From contig CAJQUW010008691.1 in the NCBI GenBank assembly GCA_907163375.1, forward strand, positions 52,132 to 116,131: DNA of 64,000 nucleotides, given 5' to 3'. Below, piece by piece: positions 25,192-36,201 of the stretch. The stretch is from Prostheceraeus crozeri. Lineage: Eukaryota; Platyhelminthes; Polycladida; Euryleptidae. The stretch's first letter is position 1; every line of letters starts with the position of its first letter. The notes under the pieces were generated by a model that did no database searches, had not been told where the DNA came from, and saw only the letters and a list, made by a program, of their open reading frames with translations. Both the position numbers and the translations under genes were made by a program.

Positions 25192-25447
25192 TAGACTCAC
25201 TGTAAACCGTGCGCTCCTAAAGTAAGCTGAAAAACGAATGCATGGATCCCGAATGTTAGCAAGCATCTGGAGCAACATTAGGGACTTATGATTAAAAGAT
25301 TTTCGGGAAGATTTTTAGGAAGATGATTATTTCATATATATATTATTATATGATAATTAATTTTGTAATATAATATTTACTATATTTTAAACTGACCTGA
25401 TTTGAATGAAGCACCTGACACAAAAGTTTAGGGCTTAGTAAACCAAA

Positions 25448-25757
25448 CATTTAAATCCACCAGTTCTTATTTATTTTCAGATCCTTTAGGCCAGTCCTAC
25501 TCCTCCTATTAGCAGGCAAATTTTCTGCCGACAACATTGACCTTTCCTCCCTACACAAATATCAATTATTTGATGACTAATCTGATTATTTATTGGAACA
25601 CCTTCATGTACCGGCATTATGCATGCAATTAAATGCACCAGCTGATGAACTCAGTAAAGCACGAAGAGTAGGAGACACTCACCACTGTCTAAGTGACTAC
25701 TACCAGGGTGCTGTCATTTACAAACCAAAAGGCTATGAGCTCCTTCCTCTTTCGTAG
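25448..25757 (+). other. Unassigned near-open frame (one stop)
   Basis: From the TTTTCAG at about 25475, one frame stays open for about 90 codons with a single TAA near 25581. It contains words such as LLLLLAGKFSADN and ALCMQLNAPADELSKARRV, and ends at TAG near 25757. It looks protein-like and follows a good acceptor, but I do not recognise it. It may be a decayed exon of a captured gene or transposon. Confidence 0.3.
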
Positions 25758-26332
25758 CTCATTTTACGCAACTGAGACATTTGAAAACAACAAATTAAAA
25801 CTGATGAAAATTGCATGCTTTTATGCACTTAACAGCTGAACACAACTACGTTCGCACATCATGGTTGACTTGGAGAGGAAATTTCAGATCCGCATCCATA
25901 TCCACGAAAATTGAGAGGATATAGCGTATACAGCTCAAGTAATTCATGTGATCACACCCTGATGATGAAATTATACAAAAACTCCAAAGATATTCTTTCA
26001 TGAGCTAAATATTTACCTTTTATAAAATGACAATAGCATTTTGTAATGCACAGCATACAACAGATCGCTTTTCCTACGTTTTTCGTCTACTCTCAAGAGA
26101 AGTACAGTGTTTCCAAATTTAGAGCAGAAAGTGTTCTACCTCGGAGTGTATCCAACATAACCAGATGTTGACTTAGCATTCATGCAAAAATGCATTCCTA
26201 CTAACAAAGCGATATGTTTGATCAACATAAACAAGTTTGTCACTCTTCTTCAGATTCATCGGTTTTATACTTGAAATGAACCATAATGAGGATCACAATT
26301 CATCGCCTATATCATCTTTTCAATGTCTGAAG

Positions 26333-26988
26333 CAGGGGTGCGGAGTCGGAGTCCAATTAAATGATCCGGACTCCGGCCTATAACCAGACCCGAAATATAA
26401 TACAAATTATTTATTCTCGTGCATAGTTGTCACTGTCTTGATGTCAACCTTCTCCGTCAAACAAAACTACAGGGACAACAGTGCATGCAAAGCTTGTAAT
26501 AGTTGAGGGAATGAACCATGATAGTGAAAAAAGGATTGTCTTTTCACTCACTGATTTAATAGGGAAGACAAGCCTTCCTAGCCTCGATCACACCTGTGAC
26601 CAAAGGTCACATCAGAGACAAAAATGAAATGCTAGTTTGTTTGAGAACATTACCTCTTACCCAAACGTTACTTGTATGATGTACTCATATTTTTTGAAGA
26701 AGGATTGGGGATTTTCCTGCCTGGTAGAGACTAGAGAAAAACCGTGTGAAGCACACATCACCAAGATGGGAAGAGCCGAGTCGCATGCATCCAATTGAAA
26801 GCGACATTTGATAGACTTTCATCGAGAATGATTGATAATTGAGGCAGCAATGATCACTAAAGATAGGTTCAGGTCGGACTACAATGATCTATGAAGTAGG
26901 TTACCAGTTTTTTTAAAAAACTAGGCTATGTATATACTGGCCACCCGAAGTCGGAGTCCTATCATTTTGATAGGACTCCACATCCCTG
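26333..26988. mobile_element. Non-autonomous hAT-type repeat, copy 2
   Basis: It starts CAGGGGTGCGGAGTCGG and ends GACTCCACATCCCTG, and is closely similar in sequence to 1335-2069. It is flanked by GTCTGAAG (26325-26332) and GTCTGAAA (26989-26996), a 7/8 match that supports an 8-bp hAT duplication. No coding capacity. Confidence 0.85.
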
Positions 26989-27517
26989 GTCTGAAATAAT
27001 TTGACATTTAGTAAACAAATTGACTGCTTTCATTCTGATACAGAATGTACAAAATAATAATAGTGTAAATGATAGTGTAAATAAGCTTTTCCATCACAGC
27101 TGGTGACAGACTTTCATATTGAGTTCACTTGAGGTACAGTGATATTCCTCTTTATTATTTTAACTTATTTTTCTTTATTATTTATTTGTGTAATTTGAAA
27201 AAACATGTTTCTTCAATAATGTATTTGAAATCATGGCAGCAGCGACTGTGGAAGTATTAACTCAAAGAAATTGCTGCCATTTCCATGGATATCCAAGGCA
27301 AGCCTGTTGTACATTTACATCATTCTGCAAATGTCTAATTTTCGGCGCGCCTCGTTCCCTGCATAAATTCGTGACTACATTATTTAGACTAAAGGCCTGA
27401 AATTATGAAATTCTTTTGATTTGAAGCATACAATGTTGTATTCAACTTCATCATATCACACTTACAGGCGTCCAATTTATTTTGTTGGAATATAATTTTC
27501 GCTACATTTCTTTTCAG

Positions 27518-27641
27518 CCCGAGCTTTCAATGCTTTCCAAAAAATTGCTCATGCCCTCTCACTTACAAGCCAATCTGCATCGACAGTCAGAACTATTTCT
27601 CTGCATGCCAAGCTGGCTGCGAATCATACAACAAAACAATA
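27518..27641 (+). CDS. OATP/SLCO transporter exon, Kazal-like loop (first part)
   Basis: Acceptor TTTTCAG, phase 2. The exon encodes the extracellular cysteine loop: CFPKNCSCPLTYKPIC, then NYFSACQAGC. This is the Kazal-like C-x3-C-x-C...P-x-C...YFS-x-C-x-AGC pattern characteristic of OATPs between helices 9 and 10. The donor GTGAGT follows 27641 in phase 0. The cysteines expected from the family are kept. Confidence 0.95.
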
Positions 27642-27689
27642 GTGAGTTTCGACTTGTTGAGCACACGTAATTTGATAATATTTTGACAG

Positions 27690-27862
27690 TGCCAGCTGCT
27701 TTTCCAGGAAACCTACACAAATTGCTTGTGCAAAAACATAAGTGCAGCACCAGGAGTTTGTGAAGGGGCCTGCAGTGCCGTCTACTACTATGGAATGCTT
27801 ATGTTTGTAATTCGTGTTATTGGCATCCTTGCAGCCGTGCAGAAGTCCCAGTTGTTAATGTC
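27690..27862 (+). CDS. OATP/SLCO transporter exon, Kazal-like loop (end) and helix 10
   Basis: After a 48-base intron (acceptor TTTTGACAG), the phase-0 frame gives YTNCLCKN, APGVCEGAC and then a helix (GMLMFVIRVIGILAA). These are the last cysteines of the Kazal-like domain and transmembrane helix 10. The exon ends TC|GTGAGT in phase 2, which joins to the exon at 34646. Confidence 0.95.
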
Positions 27863-28613
27863 GTGAGTACAATACTTTGTATCATCATTTTTCAACTTCT
27901 GTCATGAATGATTAGCTCTTCATTAATAAGAAGCGCCGACGCATGATCGAAATGACACAGTCTGAAACCATAGAAATACAACACTCTATAATAAAAAACT
28001 AGAACACACAATATCACATAAACTTGGATTTTTGAGGGCAATAATTTTGGACATCATAGGAAGCCTGAAAATGTCCTGCATTGTTGCTCGAAAACGTTTA
28101 TGTTAATAATATTGTGTGCAATTGAAATGAAGTGGGCAGTAATGTAGGAAAAAAAACGGGCAGCAATGCTATGAAATGCAGATATGGATTCTGATATGGA
28201 ATGACTGAAATTTCTAAATTATCTTTCACATGCATTGATGCTGATATCATACTTACGCTATATAATGCCGCCTTCATTTTTCCATAATAGCTAAATTATG
28301 CACAACAATGCACATTGAAAACAATGCTATGGTTAGCACTACTTTTCCATCAGATATTCCTTCTTGCATCTCAAAGTCAATAAATGTTTATTTCCAAAAC
28401 TTTTGGAAAATAATTGGAGAACATTCAAATACAACACGTTGAACACACTGAAGCACATTCATAGGAAAAGGCAGAAAAGGAGTGCGTGCGGTCAATGACA
28501 AAGAAGAAATTTTAATTAAGGAAGGAGAGGTGAATGAACTTTTGATCCTTTTTTGGATGTTAATAAGTAATTTCATTTTTTGGTATCTAATTTCTTAATT
28601 AATTATTTATTTA
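27863..28613. other. Intron 6 sequence, nothing recognised
   Basis: AT-rich intron DNA up to the Tc1-like insertion. No element or exon was recognised. Confidence 0.45.
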
Positions 28614-30021
28614 CAGTCGACGACAGCAAGTTGGACTCAAACACTAAATTCTTTGAATATTGATATATTTTGCAAAAACATTTAGGCCTACATCAATATA
28701 ACATAATTAGCACAATTACATGTAGCGTAATCAACATCATTCACATTTTTCAGAGCAAATTGGAATAGTTTATGTTTCTAATAACGCGTCTGCCACCCTT
28801 CTGCAGAAATGACCGCTTCAATTCTATCAGGCATGGAATCCACCATTTTCTGGCACATTTGCTGAATTTCAGTATCTCTATTCCACACATGAATGAATGC
28901 CGAGATAAGATCGTTCTTTGTGGTTGGCTGCCTGACCTTAATCCTCCTCTTGACGATGATCCACATGTTTTCGATGGGATTAAGGTCAGGTGAACACGCT
29001 GGGCATGGGAGAACTTGGATTTGTTGATGAGCCAAATGCTGCATAACACTTCTTCTTTTATGACACGGTGCATTGTCCTGCATAAATATGCCATTGCCAT
29101 TCGGATGCCACTCTTGCAGTTGATGAAGGAGTCTACCATTCAAGATTTGGTCAATATAAGTAGCTGAATTCATGTTGATTCAACAACAGACGCTCGCCCA
29201 GTTCCATGATAAGAGAAGCAAGCCCGAAATTGAACTTGTGTTGGGCGCTTGCGAGAAAGATTGTAATGAGATGGTGTCAAAGGAACTCCATCGATCACCC
29301 TGACGTAGAGAGGACAATTGTCTTGGATGCGTATTATTGTTTCATCTCAGAAGTCCATGTCTCCAATGGCAGTGACGATGAGCCCTTGCCCATTCCAGAC
29401 GCTTGACTGCATGATTCTCGGACAAAAAAGGGCGCCTGTACGGCTTGACTGCCTTGCAGTCTATCTATACCAAAGCTCTTTTTGCATAGTTCTTACACTG
29501 CAATCACCAGAGGGGCCTATAGTCCTTTGAATTTCAGCAGCATCGGCCCTCGGATTTCGCTGAGAAATGGATTTAATGTGGCGTAAGCCTCTATCACTGA
29601 AATGTTTATTGTGCCCACGACATTTCGCGCAATTTGCACGGTGAGTTCCTCTTTCTTTAAAGTCCTTTATGACCTTGGCTACCATGGATTGACTGACCTG
29701 TAAGTCACTAGCAATTTCGGGTTTTGGTAGTGTTTTCAGCTAAAGTCACAATTTGTAGTCTTAAATCATCATGCGAATTGCTTGCCATTTCCGACAATAA
29801 CAACGAAGCAACTGCAGGCTAAACAGTAATTTCGAAGTCTATGTACCTACACGTACATCTTTCATTTTAAGCCAGCAAGTTAATCAATGATATTTCTTGT
29901 AAACCATAGAATATTAGATCTACATAATGCCACAGATATCATAGTGGATACAAAAATAGAAGTGAATCATTAAATAAAATGATCTAATTTTAGCTTGAGT
30001 CCAACTTGCTGTCGTCGACTG
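28614..30021 (-). mobile_element. Tc1-like transposon, 1408 bp, reverse orientation
   Basis: The ends are CAGTCGACGACAGCAAGTTG and its exact inverted complement, preceded on the left by TA (28612-28613). The right flank reads TG, so one base of the TA duplication has mutated. It carries a decayed transposase on the minus strand. Confidence 0.9.
28778..29685 (-). pseudogene. Tc1-like transposase pseudogene
   Basis: On the minus strand, 29685-29461 encodes helix-turn-helix-type DNA-binding sequence. The frame of 29173-28778 (stop included) carries FMQDNAPCHKRRSV (second catalytic Asp) and SPDLNPIENMWIIVKRR (third residue, Glu), and ends GWQTRY. The stretch between them is frame-broken, including the region expected to hold the first catalytic Asp. 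The family call rests on the spacing of these two blocks, the DD34E pattern. Confidence 0.87.
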
Positions 30022-30780
30022 TGTGTCTAAAATCACACAGAATATCTAATTGTCAATGATGAGCAGGTTATTCATCTCTGAACATAAATATTGAGTTTCA
30101 AAGTCAATTGCAAGGCTCGAATGGTGACTCAAAATCACAATCTTTCATCTCCGCTAAAAATTATTTCTGACCATCATGTATAAAAAATTGTATATAAGGT
30201 GAGTGTCATAAAAGGAAGACAACTTGCTCCATTCACACTGAATCAAAAGCTGTAGCTAATGTTGTAGACCAGATAATAAAGAGCAACGCTAAAAGATTTC
30301 GAGTATCACGATGGCTATTGCTACATTTTCAAAAAATAATGTGGTGACAATTTTCGATTTCATGCATACTGGCTGGTCAAAGAAAGCTTCCAGGCACCGT
30401 CAAAGTAATAGACTTATCAAAGTCTTAGGTCAAAGAAATTGGCCCATTCTTTCATAGTCTGAGTTTACCAGGTATTCGACGACGTTTGATTCGACAAATA
30501 AAAGACATCATATGTCAGTCATCAGGATCAGGAATAGAGCTCCCAGGAGAAGTCTGCCCAATGGGAACAGAGCGAGCAACGTATGTATGAAGTGCAAGTT
30601 TCCGAGTTACAAAAAGCAAAAGATCGGTGATTTTTGTGTGTAGAATAGATTGATATTTAGCATGATATGATCTTTTCTGTAATTAAGCGAGACACCTGTC
30701 ATGCTTAATTTTGAATGTGATCTACTAAAAGTATGAAATAATATTAAAGCAATGGTGCACAGACTCATGTTTTAAGGAAG
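30022..30780. other. Intron 6 sequence, nothing recognised
   Basis: No gene or delimitable repeat seen. Confidence 0.45.
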
Positions 30781-30923
30781 AACGTGGAAACAACCATGCA
30801 TGTTTCAAGTGGATTCACCACCCATCATCAGTGTACAAATGAGAGAAAAAACAATAAATTTACAATATTTATATACAGAGTTCAAATCGTTGCAATTGAT
30901 TACTACAAAGCCAATTGCGTAGT

Positions 30924-31205
30924 TCAGGTCCGGACATTCAATAGTTCGTCGGAGTTGAATTCTTTGATGAAGAAGGCTTCAGTCAACTTGGTCAGCCACA
31001 TGATCTGGAAATTAGTGACGTCAGGAAAGTGCAAATACATGCTAATTTCAGATGGCGGACTGCCTTTTAAGTGTTCATTTATTCTAGTGATAAAATGCCC
31101 TTTTGTTTCCCCAATGTAACATTTATTACAATGCTCACATGAGTATTTGTAAAGTATTGAAGATGAAAGCTCTTCAGGAATTTTGTCTTTGTTAGAGATA
31201 ATCAT
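30924..31205 (-). pseudogene. GIY-YIG endonuclease part of Penelope-like element 1
   Basis: The minus strand encodes LYKYSCEHCNKCYIGETK, the degenerate GIY-YIG motif with the cysteine pair (C-x2-C) seen in Penelope-like endonucleases, followed by TRINEHLKG. In life it would nick target DNA for reverse transcription. It lies out of frame with, or separated from, the upstream reverse transcriptase (31254-32156). Confidence 0.82.
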
Positions 31206-31253
31206 ACTACACTAGTTTTCAGAGTTTTGAAGTCTACCACGGTGACAAAATTC

Positions 31254-32156
31254 TTAGTAGAATATAGAGTTATAATTAGTTCCGACATATACAATTTGTC
31301 TGTCGGGTTCTTCACTGCTAAATGTAATAGAATTATCAAGAGAACGACAAACACTATCGCATACTTTATTGAATTCATTTTCAGTGTAGCCATTGTAAAT
31401 GAAAATCTGTCTCAGATCATTTATGCATTCATCAATATGGTTCCTATCACTACAGAGTTTGATCACTCTATTAATCAAAGACTTCATAACAGAAATTGTG
31501 TATTTGTACGGACAATACGCGGAGGCTGGAACATAAAGACCAGTATAATTGCTTTTGATTCTCAAGCGGGTACGAATACAACAACAATCAACAAGAACAA
31601 CAATTATCAACAATGAAAATCTTGATAACTCAAGAAAGTCGATAACTTTGTCGGCACGCTCTATAGTAAATTTGATAGATGGAACCAATGAATTGATGAA
31701 TGACTGGAACTGATAACAGTCAGCATCATTTTGAAAACAGGCAATGACATCATCTACATAGCGCATGCAGATAAGTGGCTTTTGACCTTTGTAGTTAGTT
31801 ATTTCTTTTTCAATAAGATTCATAGCAAACTGAGCCATGACAGGGGCAATATTTGAACCCATAGCTAAACTGTGAAACTGCTCATACACGTTCCTGTTGA
31901 ATATAAAAGGAACGTTTTTACAAGCTAACGACAAGAGTTGTTTCAGAGTTTGCCTAGAGAATGAGATTTGATCGTTTTCAACGGTATTCAGGATGTGTTC
32001 AATAGTTTCATCTATCGGAATATATCGGAATATCGGAATAGTATATAGACTGGTGACATCAATACTACATAATTTTTGGTTACTCAAATTATGCTGCTGT
32101 AAAAGCTTGTTTTTAGCTTCAAAAGTGTATTTAATTGAAAAATCATTAGGAGCCAA
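31254..32156 (-). pseudogene. Penelope-like reverse transcriptase 1 (partial)
   Basis: This is an open frame of about 300 codons with LCSIDVTSLYT (motif A), the HSLAMGSNIAP block (motif B) and MRYVDDVIACF (the catalytic YVDD, motif C). The spacing and the S-x-AMGS-x-x-P signature are Penelope-like. The N-terminal part is degraded: 32160-32326 and 32585-32878 hold only fragments in other frames. Confidence 0.85.
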
Positions 32157-33200
32157 AGGAAAAAAACGTTTGTGTCACCTTTTGCTAAATTACTGCTATG
32201 TGAATTGCACATATATAGACAGAACGAGGCGAAATGGAAGATCGTCTTTATTTTAATGTACTTTAGGGAGTCGATATAAACGAGGCGAACAATTGCCAGT
32301 GCTGCGAATGGTGTTGTAAAAATCATCAGATATCTGGTTATTATTCTTCAATTTAAGAAGCTGTTTTCCTTCTTTATGAATATTTTGCAATCAACAAAAT
32401 CGGATAACTTTTTGAATTTGGTGGTATCACCAATTATATTTTCCATTTTATTCACATATTTGGTTCTATCAGAAATTGCAATTATTGTGTGTATTATTAA
32501 TGTTAGGATTTTTATTCAAAGAATAAAGAGCCTTTTCATATCGATGACGATTTTGGGTGTCTTTTCACTTTTCTTTATTGAATTTTAACTGAAACTTCTG
32601 AGTTTAGATTTTATAAAGTCTTTATCATCATTAGATAGCAGTTCAAACCTATCAATATTTTGGTAACACGATTCAGCATTATCATCCTTGGAAGTAATAG
32701 CTTTATTGTCAAAGGGCCAACTCATGTTCATATCAAACATTAGAGTTTTATTCTCTATTTGAGTGAAACTTATCGAGGAATTATTTATGACCGTGTTTTC
32801 AACTAGAAATGGCCTTGCAGAATGTTGACTGTTGCATGAGGATTTCATGACGTATTTGATGCTTAACAATTTCTTCATAAACTATGCAATAATAGACATT
32901 CTGATGGCGCTCTATTTCTTTCCTGGCCATCTCGGTGATTAATTGAAGCTCTTTCTGGCTTTGAACTGATTGAAACTTGATTGAAACTTTCTAACCAAAC
33001 TGGCTGAAGCCTAATTCATCAAAGAATTCAACTCCGACGACCTATTGAATATCCAGACCCGAACTACGCAATTGGCTTTGTGGTAATCAATTCCGACGAT
33101 TTCAACTCACTTGTACACTGATGCTGGGTGGTGAATCCACCTGAATCATGTATGGTTGTTTCCACAAGAGTCGTTCTTCCTTCAAATAACAGTTCTTTTA

Positions 33201-34645
33201 CGAAAATTGCTTGTTTTTTGTCAATGGTCGTCTTGACTAACACGCTCATTGTTTAAAATTGTTTTAGACATCGGACTGTTCTGTGCGTCGACCAGAGTTG
33301 AAATCAGCAGGCGGTCAGGTACCGATGAGAAATCTATACCGGTTTGACCAGTTTTGATTTTATGCTTTAATGCTATTCATTTTAACTCGGAAAGCTGCTC
33401 AGCTGTTTTGAAAAAAATGTATTGAAATTTTCAATATGACATCTCGAATTTCTACGGATATGATCATTTCTGAGGCAACATTCAGCACGATAACCTCGGC
33501 AACGTCAGGTGTAGTCCTCGGTTATGTTCTAATTCATTGCACCAACAGGAAAGCAATCGTGTGATTTGCAATAATAAATAGTATACTACGCAGAAGTGCA
33601 AGAAACCAGTTAACGATGATTTTTTCATTCTATTTTATCGCATTCGATAATGATTTTGTGGTCGATTATTGACCTACTATGTTCGAAGCGGATGAAATAT
33701 TCAAAGTCAGAAAACTTTTATATTTCTACATGTTTAACTTTGGAAACATTTGGTTTGTCCTCAATGAAGATATCGGACAATTTCTTAGAAGATAAGAACT
33801 GACATGGATATTTTTTGTGCGCATCATAGATATCTTCAGTTTCCTCATTTCGCAAGAGTTATAGAGGTTTTTTTATAAGTCTTATGTCTGTGATGGGATG
33901 ACACAGGCATTAGCTGACAGCTTTGCAAGTAATTGACCATTTACACTTTGTAATGAAAACAATTTATGACATGGAATATTTCGTTTTGACTTCAATCAAA
34001 TGATAAATTCACAGCAATGCACAACTTTTATATTTGTTACATTTTGTACTTTAGTTAGCGATCGTTCCAAAAATAAAACACTGCATGCAAATCAATAAGC
34101 ACTTATGCAAAGAAGCTTCATACATGTACAATTTTTCTGTCACAACAGTGTGTGATTTTAGACAAAAGCGAATGAATACCATAGCTATATGTGAGCAATA
34201 AGTGCAAGGAGTTATTTTTTCGCAAAACCAAGGAGGATTTCAAGTCACTTTCACTGAGTATGAAGTATCAATGTCATGTCTGTGTTGAAATATAGAAAGA
34301 TTTACCGCTTATTGTGTTATACATTTTATCATAATTGCATGCTACGAAATTGGAGTGTTCGGCTAATAAAGACAACTCAATTAATCAAAGACTCACATCA
34401 TTCAATTCAGTTATCAACATCTCTTGGTCTTTTCAATCCATCATTTCTAAGAGCAAAATTCATTAATAAATACATGCACATCATATCACATCAACAATTC
34501 TGAACAAAAATTGACTGCGCGCAAAATGTGTTAAGTCAATCCGATTGCAAAGCCGTTTCGTGCTTGTTACTTCTGCTGAAACTTAATATGCATTGACCTA
34601 TTATGAAACTTCTGCTAAATAAAATGCTCTTTTTCTTGCTTGCAG
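33201..34645. other. End of intron 6, nothing recognised
   Basis: Unremarkable AT-rich intron DNA, ending in the TTGCTTGCAG acceptor. Confidence 0.45.
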
Positions 34646-34710
34646 TCTAGGAGACAAAGAAACAAAACCATTCGGGATTGCAACTATCAGTTTCTTTTAC
34701 GGCTTTTTCG
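34646..34710 (+). CDS. OATP/SLCO transporter exon (65 bp)
   Basis: This is a short exon between TTGCTTGCAG and TTCG|GTGAG. In phase 2 it gives LGDKETKPFGIATISF and FYGFFG, matching the family's conserved stretch after helix 10 (charged loop, then G-I-x-x-x-x-x-(R/F)-x-x-G before helix 11). It leaves in phase 1, joining exactly to the last exon 23.5 kb downstream. Confidence 0.9.
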
Positions 34711-34994
34711 GTGAGTAGTAGGCCAATAAGTTTCATCGAGTCATTTTGCTACTTAGTTTCACTAAGCAACTCTTCGCTCACAAATTGAGTATAGTGTGCA
34801 TTTTGTACCAAAGCCAGAAGCTATTGTGGCAAGAGAAGCGGATGACATCGATTGAAAGTAGAGTAAAACAACACGTATCTATACTTAATCTGCACTCATA
34901 AAGAATAATCTTTGCATTGAATTTGTGCTGATGCGATCGTTTTATTTTAATAAAAAGAAATGAAATTAATTTATCTTTCGACGCACAAATCATT

Positions 34995-35020
34995 TTTACT
35001 TCTATATATATATATATATA
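34995..35020. repeat. AT dinucleotide tract left of Penelope-like element 2
   Basis: A short (TA)n run followed by a T run. A longer (TA)n run lies at the other edge of the same element (37713-37752). Confidence 0.7.
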
Positions 35021-35214
35021 TTTTTTTTTGTACGATAGATCGCCCAATCTGATAAAATTTTGAAAAACCATTGTGATTTCAGCAATGTATTCCGGACATG
35101 TTTCGATATATAAAATATCATCCTCAGCGGCAAGAAGAAAAAGGTAAAATCACAGCACACAGTTATATACAAATCTACAGATTCAGACGGAGTGGGTGAG
35201 AGCCACTCCTTTCA

Positions 35215-35816
35215 TTAGAAAGGGCAGTCAAAGTTATCTCTAATCAAAATAGTTTCAAGAATTTTTGGAAATCTCGACCTGCCAATTACTGAGAAGTTCT
35301 CTTTCAAAGGTCGGTGCACATGCATAGATATCTCTGTCGGTAAAGGTTTTCCAGTGACATGTTCATTAATCCGAGTGGCTAAATGGCGTATAGTAACGCC
35401 GACGTATCGCATATTGCAGCGATCACAGGAATAAACGTAAACGATTTTAGACTTGAGCTCACTCGAGATAGTGTCCACATTCTGGCACATATGCAGAGTT
35501 TTGGAGGTCTTAAAAATCAATCTGATTTTAGTGTTTTCTGGCAAAGCTTTGTTGATAAATGAATCCGATTCTTTAATTCGTTGACGCCCTTACTAATAAA
35601 AGGAATGTTCCAATTTACAAATTTTACTTCAGGTCGGTCAGTGTGTCCATTGTTCAGCAATTTTTGTTCAACTTCGTCTTTGAGTTTTAGAATTACACTA
35701 TCAGCGTAGCCATTCATACGACTGAAGTTTAGAATCTCCTCGGTAGCTTGTTCATATAAAAACTTGTGTGAGCAGATGCGAAAGGCTCTGTAAAACAAGG
35801 CGCGGAAGGCAGCCAT
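35215..35816 (-). pseudogene. Inverted duplicate of the RT end and endonuclease
   Basis: This minus-strand copy of the C-terminal part of the Penelope-like protein runs from its MAAFRALFYRAFRI segment to the endonuclease. It has one frame shift near 35545 relative to the intact + strand copy. It belongs to the inverted arm and is not an independent gene. Confidence 0.8.
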
Positions 35817-36201
35817 CTGGTCAATGATGACTTCATAAGTAAAATTCGCAACGCTTTCAAAAGTTACTACTCTAAAAACAGTGTCCCCAAAATTTGGACA
35901 GACAAGATCAGATGTCTCCGTAAACTCTGTCGTAACAAAGATCTTATCATCTCGAGATTTGATAAAGGCAACGGAATTCTCATAGACAATCGTACAAACT
36001 ACGTCCACAAAATGGAATCTATATTGTCTGACTCTTCTAAATTCAAACATTATGTAGGGATAAACGCTGCAAGAAAAATCCCTTCATCTTTGAAGAGGAT
36101 AAATTGAACAGAAAGTTGATCGAGTTTCAAAAGAAAGGTTACTTTGATAAATCAGTTTTGTCTAAAATCAAGTCTACTGGCTTCACAGCCTGCTCGCTTG
36201 T
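35817..36201 (+). pseudogene. Penelope-like RT N-terminal part, frame-broken
   Basis: The + strand gives SRFDKGNGILIDNRTNYV, the conserved 'DKG' block of Penelope-like reverse transcriptases, and further on RLYGLPKVHK in another frame. Stops near 36110 separate it from the main frame at 36202. Confidence 0.75.

Larger units (their letters stand above)
30781..33200 (-). mobile_element. Penelope-like retroelement 1, with inverted terminal arms
   Basis: A reverse transcriptase and a GIY-YIG-type endonuclease lie on the minus strand. The two ends are inverted copies of each other: GTGGAAACAACCATGCATG at 30786 pairs with CATGTATGGTTGTTTCCAC at about 33156, and AATTGCGTAGTTC near 30914 pairs with GAACTACGCAATT near 33062. 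The right arm therefore repeats the end of the endonuclease gene in reverse. Inverted terminal segments of this kind are usual for Penelope-like elements. Confidence 0.85.

Noticed and set aside
30440-30590. Possible OATP exon after the TTTCATAG at about 30455
   Set aside because: The frame gives no OATP-like sequence, and the exon at 34646 fits the phase and the conserved motif exactly.
35517-36050. Minus-strand 177-codon frame as a separate gene
   Set aside because: Its second half is the inverted arm of the Penelope-like element. Its first half is the antisense of that element's RT N-terminal region.
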